Source: Branchinecta lynchi (lineage: Eukaryota; Arthropoda; Branchiopoda; Anostraca; Branchinectidae). From it: 64,000 nt of DNA. Both the position numbers and the translations under genes were made by a program. The stretch covers positions 2,210,861-2,274,860 of the forward strand of contig JAKZAP010000004.1 of the NCBI GenBank assembly GCA_023053575.1, read 5' to 3'. Below, piece by piece: positions 34,195 through 45,030 of the stretch. The notes beneath the pieces were generated by a model, which was not told the origin of the DNA, did not search any database, and saw nothing but the letters and a program-made list of their open reading frames with translations. Numbering within the stretch: position 1 is the first letter of the stretch; each line of letters starts with the position of its first letter.

Positions 34195-34429
34195 GTAGGT
34201 TCTGTATAACTATTTTTTATACGTTCCTGTTGCGACAGATGTTTTGCTGTACGCTAGTAAAAACGTAGTGAAGTGCGGCTTTGCGGCGAACGAAAAACGC
34301 CCTACTTTGCGAATATTCACGTCAGTTTGAACCTGCGGCAATATTGCACTGGGAATTATCGACTTGAAGTTTGTCTGTATCGGCGCCTTGGATAACGTAA
34401 CTGTATCGTTTATTAGTTTCCAGACGTGT

Positions 34430-34562
34430 TTAGAAACTAGATTTCCCTTTCCTCTGTTGTCGGCCAAAGTTGTCTCCCTTTTTAGCGCCGGTCTTCGTGT
34501 CCCCCTTTCGGAAAAACTTCTTCTTGCCTTCCCTCTCAGTTTCCCTCTGGTGGCTTGTAGCC
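34430..34562 (-). CDS. DDX27: DDX27 last exon
   Basis: Acceptor cag at 34565-34563. The first base completes Gln550. The exon encodes a very basic tail (GKKKFFRKGD ... QQRKGKSSF) and ends TAA at 34432-34430, as is usual for the Lys/Arg-rich end of this family. A fragment of MITE family C starts only about 45 nt upstream of the acceptor. Confidence 0.88.
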
Positions 34563-34604
34563 CTGAAAGTAACGAAGAATTTAAAGTCCTAATCAAAATC
34601 TGGG

Positions 34605-34800
34605 CCGACGAAAAAAAATATTTCAAAATAGTAGTGTGAAGTTGTACGAAAAAGTAGCCTGCAGTACGAACTGATGCTACTACATGCTTCTATGTCAAGG
34701 CTACCGTGTTACTAGTGCATGCTATTATTAGCAAAACAGGATGCTACTGCTTAAGATTGGCCCAGTCTGAGGCATATTAAATGGTAGTATATGTAAATGA
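34605..34800. mobile_element. MITE family C, partial copy
   Basis: tttcaaaatagtagtgtgaag, then gcctgcagtacg, acatgcttct and ggatgctactg match 39994-40291. The outer CCCGATG end is lost. It lies in the last DDX27 intron, next to the acceptor. Confidence 0.6.
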
Positions 34801-35030
34801 GTAAATGAGTGTGATCAGGAATGGATGGAGCAAATGTTTAAGAGCGAGTGTTATGGTACTATAAAGAAAATGGGTAGATTCCTCAAGCTGTCAACGATTC
34901 CTAGAGATCATTTTTTGTAGTTTTATTGGCAGTTACAAATAAGTTTGTCATTGTGTTTTCGTTTGTTTGTATTACCATGGCCTTTGGGCTTTTAAGGTAA
35001 TATATATCTTATCTTATCTTCTATAATATT
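34800..35030 (+). mobile_element. LINE 3' end, fragment
   Basis: A short in-frame tail (EWMEQMFKSECYGTIKKMG ... stop at about 34919) is followed by a 3' UTR with ccatggcctttgggctttta and an atcttatctt tail. Same 3' motif as 39431 and 43872. 5' truncated; inserted in the last DDX27 intron in antisense orientation. Confidence 0.65.
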
Positions 35031-35099
35031 CAAACGAGGAAATAATGTTGTTCTAGCGAGGATGTTGTTCAATAAGGATTCACTGGTAAACTGCACGTC

Positions 35100-35462
35100 A
35101 AGTTCTTATCTTTAGAGGCAGAGGAGGGGTTTCGAATTTACGGTAAAAACAGGTATGTTCTATAAGCTAATAAAATATTCATTGAGGAGGTAAGGAGGTC
35201 CGCTGAATCGATATCTGAACTTAGTTTTCTTGCTGGACAAATGGTGCATCACTAATTCGGCTGAAACTGGAAATTTGGTTGGAGCTCAAAGTTGTTTCTG
35301 AAATCGATTAGAGATTCGGTATCGGGCAAAGAGACACGCAGAATCCATTTTTGAACTTATTTTAACAGTAAAAATATTGAAGGATCTGACGAAGACTATG
35401 ACCCAATTGTTTGAATCAAATGTTAGATTTTTGGGATCCCATCGAAACCTTTGGTCTTGTTA
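35100..35462 (+). repeat. GGATCCC-ended repeat, 3' part
   Basis: Matches the second half of 30171-31010 and ends gggatcccatcgaaacctt. Directly followed by part of dispersed repeat K (35465-35655). Confidence 0.6.
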
Positions 35463-35464
35463 AC

Positions 35465-35655
35465 CACGGCGCGTTCAATTTTCAAATATTTTGCGGCTTT
35501 GGAAACTCAGAAGGCTGGATAGAGCCGACAAGCACTCACAAGAAAATCCCTAATTTCACGCGGCAAGTAGCTTACTGGTATTTTCGAAAAACCAATATTT
35601 CTGTGCCAATTCATCATGAAAAGACCACTTCTAGTAGAATTGTGCTTCAACACTG
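35465..35655 (+). repeat. Dispersed repeat K, 3' part
   Basis: Shares with 51096-51530, 55655-56060 and 59750-59970 the segments ttcaaatattttgc, gaaggctggatag..tcgac and atttctagtag..tgtgctt. Confidence 0.6.
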
Positions 35656-35699
35656 GCAAATAAATCAGAAAGGATTTTTTACAGTTGCAAGTCTAGGAA

Positions 35700-35925
35700 T
35701 CCGACGGCAGAGTCACACTTGTACAATAACCGATAAGTTAGTCCTTTTTAGTGGGTTTTTTTTTCTTCCTTCGTTACAAAGTGTTATGCATTCCTTATTT
35801 TGTATGACAAAAAGGTCAAATTCGGCGGTAACGCTGTGGCAGCTACTTTTGAAAAATAAAATCTATTCTATTCTACACAGACCACCACATGGCGGGGCCT
35901 CATGGAAAAAACAAAGAAAAGCGTA
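35700..35925 (+). mobile_element. Probable LINE 3' end
   Basis: A 3'-UTR-like stretch ending ttttgaaaaataaaatctat and a ttcta repeat tail. No coding remnant identified. Confidence 0.35.
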
Positions 35926-35954
35926 AGACAAATAGACAAAAAAAAGGTACTTAC

Positions 35955-36036
35955 TGGTGACGGAGACGCTTGACGTTCTTCCTCGCTGTATCGACGAGAT
36001 CCCGTTCGAAATTCGATCTGCCCTTGGCGTGTTGCC
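35955..36036 (-). CDS. DDX27: DDX27 exon 9 (visible numbering)
   Basis: 82 nt between tttttcacag and gtaagtacc on the minus strand. Encodes QHAKGRSNFERDLVDTARK and NVKRLRH, matching the conserved F(D/E)xxLxxT(S/A)xKxxKxxR block near the end of DDX27 proteins. Confidence 0.92.
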
Positions 36037-36116
36037 CTGTGAAAAAGGTAAATAGGTTAGGAGGATCCGGGTTCGCCTCTTGTCATAAATATGGAATACT
36101 CATCTAAGGCATGTGC

Positions 36117-36350
36117 ACTGTCAGAAGTTTCATAACAGATTGCGCATAACACTTTCAAGAATAACACCTCTTCACTTAGAAATCAAGTGTTATGACCAAT
36201 TAAGTTTAACCTATTTTGTGCCTAGATCTCCAACAACACCTCCAATAGGCAAAAATGATACACTGTCAGAAGTTACATAACGACAACAGAAGGGTGCGCG
36301 GTTTCAACAGATAACGCTTTGGGGTGTTATCTGTTATGTTTCTTTCGTTC
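36117..36350. mobile_element. MITE family D, diverged copy
   Basis: Contains actgtcagaagtttcataac twice (about 36117 and 36265) with gttatctgttatgtt at the far end. Shares tttcaacagataac with the other copies. Lies in DDX27 intron 8. Confidence 0.5.
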
Positions 36351-36589
36351 CGGTTAGTATTTTTATCAATTGAAGGTGTTGTTGGAGTTAGGCACGAAAT
36401 AGTGTAAACGTAATTGGTCAGTGTGGGTTGGTGACAGTGTGGTTCTCACGCTAATCTTTCTTGGCATGTGCCGTGAGTGTATAGCTCAGGTGAGAATTTG
36501 ACCTTCAGAAGATTCTATGTGGCAAAATATTAGGTTATTACAAATTTTCTATCTCCGTGATTCCCTTGACAAGACTGATACTCAGTGTT

Positions 36590-36875
36590 TTATCATTAAG
36601 TTTTTGTTTTGGATAGTTAGTGGTGATTCTGGTTGAAAATGAGTTTGTTTTTGGTTGATTTTCTGGTTGGGCGTCCCAGACCGCGTAAGTCAAGCTCCTT
36701 TATTTCTTTCTTTCCCTTTTTTCCTTTGTTTTTGTCGAAGTTTTGTTTTTATTAATGTTTTGTTTTGAGGGTAATTAGTCCCTTACAGGTTCGCCTCTGG
36801 GCATTGAAGATTCCATTTTTTTTTAATAAACCCTTCGTTCATTCATTCATTCATTCAGACCAGTCTGAATGAATG
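36590..36875 (+). mobile_element. Probable LINE 3' end with TTCA tail
   Basis: 3'-UTR-like sequence with tttgagggtaattagtccc and aataaacccttcg, followed by a ttcattcattcattcattc tail that continues into an inverted gaatgaatg stretch. No coding part seen. Confidence 0.45.
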
Positions 36876-37722
36876 AAGGATTTATGGTGCACTGCCGGCG
36901 TAAGTATAGTAGACAAGGACAAAGAAATATAAAATAAACACAAAACACTCAAAAAATATTTTCATAAAGGTTCACTAATTAAGAATTACACTGATGGGAT
37001 CGTGGAAGAACACAAATTAGAGGAGAGGGCTTCAAGCGTCAATAATAGTTGCGTTTTTGATCGCCTGTGAAAGTTCCCCTGTGAGTTCACCGTTGCAACT
37101 TAATTTTCGTTTTTACACTCAGTTCGCCTGACGCCGTTTCAAGACGCAGGCGAATAAAAAAGGGAAATAAGTATCCCGGCAAATCATTAATAAAATCGGC
37201 TAAATAAGTCAGTAAAGGATAGTTACATTTGACAGTGAAAGGGCCATTCTTGTAGTCAAAACATACAGGTTGTAATCATCCCTTTCCAAACACTCTTTCC
37301 CGGACTTACAATTTTTGTTTGGCTTAATTTATTCATGACAGGCGAACTCGGACCGGGAACTGCGTCTGCGTCACAGTTCGCCGTTTCACTCGCAGGTGTT
37401 GTAGAACCGAGAACTGACACGGTCTCCGTTTCAGCAAAAACGACACTTAAGCAAACTGCGAGCTCGGAAGGTGATCGAAAACGATAAATAAGAAGAACTG
37501 AGATCAGGAACGGCAATCAAAAACGCAACTAATGGGTTGGAAATTAAGAAACGGCAGATCAGGTAGCAGTTCTGCCTGCGAATCTCAGATATCTGAAGTA
37601 CGTCGAGCGTAGCCTATGCACACTGAACTGAAGTATTAATTCATAAGTACAAAGATCCATTATTTATCGGGTTCCTGAGTTTACACTTATTACCGCAGTA
37701 CATCTGTAAATGGCCGGTGCAA

Positions 37723-38017
37723 CCCGATGAAAAATTTGTAGCCTGCGTAGTAGTACGAAAACGTTGCATTTAATACTATGTAATAGGAAAGAATACTATC
37801 ATTTAATGTGCTTCAGACTGGTGTCCAATCTTATGTAGTAGTATCTAGTAGCATCCTGTCTTGCCATAGTAGCACCCAGTCTTGCTAATAGTAGCACATA
37901 GTAGTACGCAGTAATACGGTAGCCTTGGAGTAGAAGCATGTAGTAGCATCGTTAGTACTGCGCGCAACTTTTTCGTACTACTTCATGGTACTATTTTGAG
38001 ATAAATTTTTCATCGGG
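37723..38017. mobile_element. MITE family C, copy 1
   Basis: 295 bp starting CCCGATGAAAAATTTGTAG and ending AAATTTTTCATCGGG. The interior is rich in gtagta/tagcatc direct repeats. No ORF. Target-site duplication unclear. Confidence 0.75.
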
Positions 38018-38439
38018 AATAACATTGTGCTACCCAGAGTCTTGCCAACAGCTATAGTGCTGGATGATATTCGATACGGTAATCGAAATATCGATATTGA
38101 ATTTTCAAATCTCGATATTTTCGATAGTTGCATTAGGACGCGCAACAGTTCTATCATTCGGGATTTTCAGAATAAAAGAACGAATAGGGATGCGAGACTT
38201 GATTTAGATTGGGGAGGAGAAAAGGACTGGGGAGGAAAAGCGTGGAAATGCTAGTATTTCTTAATGGGAATGTTTGATTTTATAAATCTTGTTCAGTTTT
38301 TTTCTTGTCAAGTTTTTTTGTTCATAAAAAATATAGCAGTATAAGCAGTTTCAAATATCGGTTTACGATAATCGAACTATCGATAATCGAATTTGAAAAT
38401 ATCGACATTCCTAAATACCGCCCAACACTAAACAGCTAC

Positions 38440-38740
38440 ACGGATCCTTAAAGGACCCGTCGTGTCTATAACCTATGTGAAGTGCGCAAACTGTGGGAGT
38501 GCAAAACACCCTGCTTACAGCCTACTCTGTCCAAAAGTGATTGAGTTTACGAGGCCTGCGAACTACTAATGCGGAGTCCCTTTAAACGGATTTGACTCAA
38601 GCTTATTTGGATTTTGTTGTTCTTTTGTATTTCAGTTTACTCTGTTCACCTATTCATTTACTTTTTGTATTTTTTCCGTACTCCGTCTTTTTGGCCCCGG
38701 CCAGTTGATGGGTTATAAATAAATAATAAAAATAATAATA
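38440..38740 (+). mobile_element. LINE ORF1-like zinc-knuckle fragment with (AAT)n tail
   Basis: The reading frame 38453-38569 ends VKCANCGSAKHPAYSLLC then a stop, with Cys-x2-Cys-x4-His-x6-Cys spacing like the gag-type knuckle of Jockey-group ORF1 proteins. It runs straight into a 3' UTR ending tggccccggccagttgatgg, taaataaataat and an AAT repeat. No ORF2 lies in between. Confidence 0.6.
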
Positions 38741-38749
38741 ATGCGAATG

Positions 38750-39062
38750 CAACCTACTTCCGTAACTGCATTCACTGGTTTCTTAAGCCCGGAGACCCTA
38801 ATTTGGTATGTTACATTCTAAGCCTACTAATGATACCTCACTAGTCTCTGAACTAGCCACAATCCACTATTCTCCATCTGCATTAGCTCCCGATGAGTCT
38901 TCGCGTATCATGCTAATGATGCGTAAAACTGGCTATCTGAATTTTGCCGGGTTTCTGCTAGAAGTCAACGGATCTGGTAAAAGGCTTAAAACCGCCAAAG
39001 CAGTTGATAATTTGTTAAAAGCAGAACCCAGTTTTACAGTATTCAAATAGTTCTGAATACTG
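38750..39062 (+). repeat. Dispersed repeat G, copy
   Basis: Begins gcaacctacttccgtaact, shared with 46475 and 50525. Includes gaagtcaacggatctgg and agttttacagtattcaaat, as at 50745-50825. An 80-codon ORF within it (38808-39050) has no family match and is broken in the other copies. Confidence 0.55.
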
Positions 39063-39094
39063 GAACCAGAACAATAAATGGTAGGTGTGCTTTA

Positions 39095-39485
39095 AAGCAC
39101 ACCTCGCAGTAGATACAGTTAATGTTCCTACACAGTATTTGGGAAGTGTTAGGGAGAAATCTGGTCCTTACTTTTGTCCAATGTGCGGTGAGGGAGATGA
39201 GGATCTAATTCATTTTATGTCTGGTTGTGATGAAATTGAGGATATGAGGGAGGAAATTTTTAAGGGAGGGATTCATGGGAGGAAGTGGTTGGTAAATATT
39301 ATGCGGAGTAAGAAACCTGGCGAGGTTCCTCAGAGTGGCCAGTCTGCACAGGGAAAAGTGTTTGAGTGGGGTTTAGTGTAGTAGTGTGACCGTTTATTTT
39401 GTATTTACATGTTGTTATTTATGTGTGTTTGTTATGGCCTTTGGGCTCTGAAGACAAATAAATATCATATCATATCATAGCATAT
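39095..39485 (+). mobile_element. LINE 3' end with CCHC-type C-terminus
   Basis: The frame is open to a stop at 39381 and contains YFCPMCGEGDEDLIHFMSGC (Cys-x2-Cys ... His-x4-Cys), a C-terminal motif typical of several non-LTR ORF2 proteins. The 3' UTR has ttatggcctttgggctctga and an atcatatcat tail. 5' truncated; in DDX27 intron 8, antisense. Confidence 0.75.
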
Positions 39486-39624
39486 ATGAATTCCTTGAAA
39501 CTGTGCTACATTCTCAAACAAAAAATAGACATATCCCGGCTTTTTCAACCGTCCGCAGACCCATTAACTTTGATGAAAAAGGAGAAAATTGCATAACCGG
39601 TCTTTCTAGCCCATGAGCTCTTTG

Positions 39625-39985
39625 GAAGTAATTTTTTATTTTTTTATTTATTTATTTATTTATGACCCACTTTTTGCGTAACAGCGGAGTATGAATAAAA
39701 TACAAAAGTAAAATATACATATTAAAACATTTAAACAAAACAATGTAAATAAACAATGAAGGAGAGCGTGATCCGCTTCGGAAACGTTCATAACATAAAC
39801 CGCAGATGTAGAAACTGATGTAGTGCCGCTGGGAAGACAAAAATGACATCGGAGTTTCGAAGTTTTTTAAAATGAGAAAGTATGGAACGATGTGCGTAAA
39901 GTGATCATATTTTAAATGAGCTATAAACAAACAAATCAGTTGAAATATATTCTAGCGGTATTCCGGCCCTTGTTGGCAAGGGTGG
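39625..39985 (-). repeat. Minus-oriented retroposon tail and hairpin scrap
   Basis: ttatttatttatttatgacccac begins a LINE-like 3' tail read on the minus strand (compare 52535 and 45300). At 39960-39985 ggcccttgttggcaagg is an inverted scrap of the CCTTGCCAAG hairpin repeat. Confidence 0.45.
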
Positions 39986-39993
39986 ACGCATTT

Positions 39994-40291
39994 CCCGATG
40001 AAAAATTTATCTCAAAATAGTACTATGAAGTAGTACAAAAAAGTAGCATGCAGTACTAGCGATGCCACTACATGCTTCTGCTTCAAGGCTACCGTGTTAC
40101 TGCATACTAGTATATGCTATTATTAGCAAGACCGGATGCTACTATGGCAAGGCAGGATGCTACTGGATACTACTACATAAGATTGGACCAGTCTGAGCAA
40201 CGAGGACCAGTCTGAGCAACGAGCAAACGTTGCATTACATGCAACGTTTTCGTACTACTGCCATAACGCAGGCTACAAATTTTTCATCGGG
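39994..40291. mobile_element. MITE family C, copy 2 (inverted)
   Basis: 298 bp with CCCGATGAAAAATTTATC and AAATTTTTCATCGGG ends. Opposite orientation to 37723-38017. In DDX27 intron 8. Confidence 0.75.
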
Positions 40292-40613
40292 AAATACCTG
40301 AAAACTGACCGCAGAGCCCCTTCAACTTTGTTTAAATAAGTAGATTTTGCTTATATTAGTGTTAATTATACAACGATGTGTGTCGTATATAGCAATAAAA
40401 AGAAACAACGTGACATTGGTTCGCACTGAGCTTGGGCTGAAGCGATACTTATGTAGAATGAATTTGTAATGTAACAATAATAACAATAATAATATGCTAC
40501 AATGCAAAAAAAAAGTTATTGGCCTCTATAGTGTACCATTTTTTTCCTCAAGTTTTTGAGCGTGCAGATTGTCCAGAGGTGACTTAATATGGTTCGAAAG
40601 AAAAAATACTCAC

Positions 40614-40886
40614 TCTTCGTTAATGGGTTATCCATCTGAGGGAGGTCAGCTTCTATCTCACGCATCCTCTGAGGCCTTTTCGACTTCTTCGCCAAACGTG
40701 CTGAAAAAGCAGCCGCTCTTTCCAACTCGAGCTGAACACGAGTGGAGGCGTTTTCCCGATTCTGCTGCTTCTTCTCGATATGAGCCTTTAGCTTTTCTTT
40801 GGCTTTGGATTTCTTTTGCTTGGCTTTCTCCTTTTGTGCAACGGCATTTTTTACAGTTCGTTGCTCAGCAGCTACTCTCAACCGCT
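40614..40886 (-). CDS. DDX27: DDX27 exon 8 (visible numbering)
   Basis: 273 nt. Acceptor cag at 40889-40887, donor gtgagt. Encodes the Lys/Gln/Glu-rich helical region (AQKEKAKQKKSKAKEKLKAH) and ERAAAFSARLAKKSKRPQR, like the AERLAKRxRRAKR block of vertebrate DDX27. A MITE ends 22 nt upstream of this acceptor. Confidence 0.93.
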
Positions 40887-40908
40887 CTGAAATGGGAGAG
40901 GAGATATA

Positions 40909-41323
40909 AGGCGTATTCTCGCCGTTCCCCGAGGACTCCTCGGGGAATCGAAGGGAACGGCGAGAATAGAGGGAGTCACTCCACGCGGACTCCACGTACA
41001 GAAACAGCGAGAACACGGGGATTGCTTCTAAAATGGATTTTGCTCGAAAAAAAAATATGCTGTTGACGAAATTAGTCTGGATCCGCTTTATTATTGGTTT
41101 TGTTTATTCTGATTGCTTTTAATTAATTTTATATTGCACTAAAACCAGCGAAAACTGATTCCCCTCCGAGTCTGAAAGGGAGTCCTTTCTGATGATGGTA
41201 ATGATAATTGGGGCATTCCCCGTCCGTGGGGACTCGCGAGAATACGGGGAGTGAGTCCCCGGGACAAACAAAAACGCGGGGACTCCTCAAGTGGAGTCCT
41301 CGGGGAACGGCGAGAATACGCCT
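40909..41323. mobile_element. MITE family B, copy 3
   Basis: 415 bp with AGGCGTATTCTCGCC ends, flanked by ATA on both sides (40906-40908 and 41324-41326). It sits in the DDX27 intron only 22 nt before the exon 8 acceptor, so the branch point of that intron is probably inside it. Confidence 0.95.
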
Positions 41324-41326
41324 ATA

Positions 41327-42742
41327 GGGAGTCGTTCGCTTTCAGTTCACTTAAACCGGACCACAAAAAATGGTCTTTCTACAACACACATCCAATGCTA
41401 ACCATCCCTACTGCAACTGTGAATGTTGAAAAACCCCAAAACACCATAAAATAATGAGCAATTTAAAAAAAACACACCAAATTTCCTAGGCTTGAAATAA
41501 TTCGGTTTGGACTAAATCTCAGCCGATTATCCGGGACAGCCGTTATGGTACGTAGGGAGAGCCAAGGATCAATATAATAATTTCCATCTAGTGCTCCAAC
41601 TGTTTATTACAAATACAAATAAATTTAAAGCCCAAGACCAGTGTGTTACTTCGGAAGACGTACACAAAATTATCAATAAATTCTTTTAATTCTTTGCTAA
41701 TCAAACGTGGGAAATTTCTTCATCTGGAAAAGAAGACGTTCTGCGTGTGTTTTTTCTCGGGCTAGAACAGCAATCCGGCAACAAGTTCAAATCTAAATAA
41801 ACTGGTGGCTTGCGATCCAGTAAGAGAAGGTAAACAAAATGTTTGGACTAGGTCGTCGAGCAGTATTGAGTGATCGCACCCTACCCGACGAAAACAGATA
41901 TTACTACACCATCGTTACGGGAGCATACCAAAAAAGTTTAACTTTGGGAGGTATAGGACTTCCAACTTTGAAATTAAAGTATCGGCGTTTGATCATCGTT
42001 CTGAGCCCGGAATTGCTGAAAATGTTAATTGGGCTATTCCTATAATTCCATTTTTGCAGAAGAGTTTCCATGGAAGTAAGAGCTTGAAGGCTTCAAAGTA
42101 TGAACACAAAAACCGAATCTCAAATCCTATTGGTCGGTTATGACGTGTCATTCAAAAACCAACCAATATAGGAAGCAGGATCGTTTTTGTAGTGAAAGTT
42201 TTAAGCTTCAAACTCTCATTTCTGATCAAACTTTTCTATAGACTGTGATAAAACCAGGGAATGGTTTCCAGCCATTTACTGGCACTAGTGGCGCTCTTTA
42301 CTGCTGCGGTGCGCGACTGTTAGCATATATTTCCATTATCTGATTATACGTACAGATATGTATGTATTCATTTGTTTTTCAGCTGCGTCTCACTTCAGTT
42401 TTAATTATTTCGGTTAATTAATACTGTTAAATTACTGGTCGATTGAAAACAGGCAAATGAAAGGTATTTATTAATATTACCAAGAACAAATAAGTCAAGA
42501 ATCTCCGTCTTTGGTCCCGTGCACCTACTATACATAAATCTCAAAGAAAAGGTTTTTTGTATGGGTTTATCCTCTTTCTTGCATAATTGGTTGTTCGGTA
42601 CGACAAATGACAAATAAACCGAAAACAAGAACACTATGTAGACCCTTTATCTGTTTCACTGGAAAATATACATCGTATTTCATTTAAATCCGGATACGCT
42701 TGTGGATGCAAAAAAAAATTGTAAAAAAAAAAATTCACTTAC
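41327..42742. other. DDX27 intron remainder
   Basis: 41580-41640 resembles a minus-oriented LINE tail (aaatttaaagcccaag). 42060-42245 has a loose inverted repeat (agagcttgaagg .. aagcttcaaactct). Nothing else recognised. Confidence 0.35.
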
Positions 42743-42949
42743 GCATTTCTTCCGTTCGTTCACAGTGAGTCTGAAACCAGGCTCGTTTCGCCTTCATGAT
42801 ATCTTCCGGTTTAGTAGTCGCCATCTTCTGCATTTTGTTGATTTTCTGTTCCATTGTGTTTAGCACCCTCTCTGTATGTTCTTCGTTCAAGACCCCTCTG
42901 ACGTCTGGCTCAACGCTGGCAAGTTTCATGTTGTACTTTTCCAGAACAT
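42743..42949 (-). CDS. DDX27: DDX27 exon 7 (visible numbering)
   Basis: 207 nt between ttctag and gtaagtg. Encodes DVLEKYNMKLASVEPDVRG, then a helical stretch and KRAWFQTHCERTEEM. The RAWFQT/RSWFQT motif is diagnostic of DDX27/Drs1 C-terminal extensions. Confidence 0.95.
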
Positions 42950-42959
42950 CTAGAAAGAA

Positions 42960-43165
42960 TACTCTATACGACTAAGTCCAAAACGCCAGTGATCCTCAGG
43001 AAGAAGGAGTAAGCGTCTCCGGAACGACTCAAGCTCAAAAACTAAAATCCTGTGTTAACCAATCACGGCGATCTTTGGGAGCAAATGTGACACCACTTCT
43101 GCCTTTCTTCCGCTAGGTACCCGGAGAGGCCGGAGATTTTGCATCGGCAAGGAGAAATAGTCACC
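42960..43165 (+). repeat. Dispersed repeat with ttaaccaatcacggcg core
   Basis: Shares gaatactctata.gac.aagtc, ggtgatcctc..gaag, gttaaccaatcacggcgat and gcatcggcaag with 47335-47820, where it is split by a fold-back element. Confidence 0.65.
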
Positions 43166-43569
43166 AAGAGAATTTGTACCAGTAGGCCATATGTCCTATG
43201 TAGAAAAGCTCAGGAAATATTGAGTTCCAGGTTGTAAGGTCACTCCTGAAGAAAGCCCGCTAGTACGTGTGATCCAAGAAAGATTCGTTTTTTGGCCATA
43301 TTTGACTGTTGTGGTTGCTAAATATTTCACAGAGGCATAAGTCCAAAGAGGTAACCCGATTTTTTTTATTTTTTCTTTACCCATTCCTCGAAGACATTTA
43401 AAGGATTCTCGAATACATTTCAGGGATTCTCGAATACATTTTCGAAGCATTTAGCCTCAAATCCATTCCCATACGCCCGTACTGTACAAGAAGATGAAGT
43501 TTCTTACGGAATATGACTCGGCAATTGGTGCGAAGCGATCACGAATCACTAAAATTCATTATCAAATAG

Positions 43570-43950
43570 GCAGAGCAGATATCTGCCACTGAAGCTCTGA
43601 ACTACGTGTGTGTTGCCCCTTTGTGGGGAGGTTGGGGATGGGCTGGACCATTTTCTGAATAGTTGCCAAAGTTTGGTCAATTTGAGGGATACATTTTTTC
43701 GAGGGGGTGTACCGCTACTCCCTGGTATTTTGGGGACTACTTCGAGAGATTCAATTATTGCGGTATGTTGTTTCAGAGAGAAAGGCGCGGAGGCGCGGAA
43801 GGCAGCGACTTTAACCTGTTGAGTGCTATTGTCTTTCTATTTTGTTTATTTTTGTGTTTGTAGTTGTGTATATGGCCACTGGCTTTTAAATACACGTATA
43901 TATATATATACGTGTATTATATATATATGTGTGTATTACACATATATAAA
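43570..43950 (+). mobile_element. LINE 3' end with CCHC-type C-terminus, second
   Basis: Frame to the stop at 43822 with CVLPLCGEVGDGLDHFLNSC, LRDTFFRGGV. Same layout as 39095-39485. The 3' UTR has tatggccactggcttttaaa, then a palindromic acacgtatatatatata tract. In DDX27 intron 6, antisense. Confidence 0.7.
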
Positions 43951-45030
43951 CCGAAGGAAAGAGTTCATTCGATGAAAATCGATTGTATGAATAGCAGGAC
44001 AACGAAGTAACGCATTTGCATCAGGTCTTCAAGCCTATAACAATAGTTTATTACGCTAAAGCATTGTGGCCAAGGTAATCATAAAACAATAGAACACAAC
44101 TTACATATGTCACTAAGACAAACCAAACCTTAAACCGTACTAAACTATAGAAAGTCCTCCCTATGCGACATTCCCATTCACATGAACCTTCGAAGATTTT
44201 TAATTCAAAGAAAAAAATTCTCCCAACCTCTGTACCAACCATTCTTTCCCCCCGTTCTCCACCCCAAAAACCTCCATCCTTAATCTTTTAGGTCTTCGCA
44301 ATCTCATAAAACGCTGAGTATTTTCTAGCGCTTGCGCACACAGGGGGACTTGCAGGGGCTTGGAGGGGGGGGGGGGGGTGACGATCGTAACTTTTCGAGT
44401 AGAAAGTAGACTTTTATTCCCAGTACTAGCCTAACCTAAATCTTACGCATATAAACTGACCCTTTCTCAATTAATGTGAGCAAGTGTAACCCGTTTGCTG
44501 AACGGCTCTCATTAGAAATGATCTTTAATGGTGAAATGGAACAGGAATATCTTTTTTAGAAAATACCATTGCTTACCGCGTGAAATTAGCGATTTTCTTG
44601 TTAACTCTTGTCGACATTATCCAGTTAAGTCGTTTCAGTGCTTTCTGTCGCCTCTGGATTTTAAACTGTTACCTATGTACATGATATAATTTTGTCAAGT
44701 TCGGATTCTAATCCAGACTCGATTCCGAATCTGAATCCTAAGCATGAAATGGTGAAAGGATTCGAATCCTTTCATGATCGGATTCGCCCATCTCTGCTAA
44801 GGGGGATTGTCCGCCAATTAGGGAAAAATAAGATTACAGCCGAGTTCTTACTCATCAAGTCATAATAGCAATATTGTGTAACGTCAAGGCATGGCGTGCC
44901 TTCTCAAAATTAGTTAGAATTGCAGGTCACTGTGTATAATATATTTTTGTAGCATAATATAAGGTTGAAAAAAAACCCGAAGATCACGGTTTTCTATTTC
45001 TTTCTGTAGCCTACGATGACGATTCCATAC

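Noticed and set aside
40569..41066. 165-codon plus-strand ORF as a gene
   Set aside because: It runs antisense to DDX27 exon 8 and then into a MITE; no independent support.
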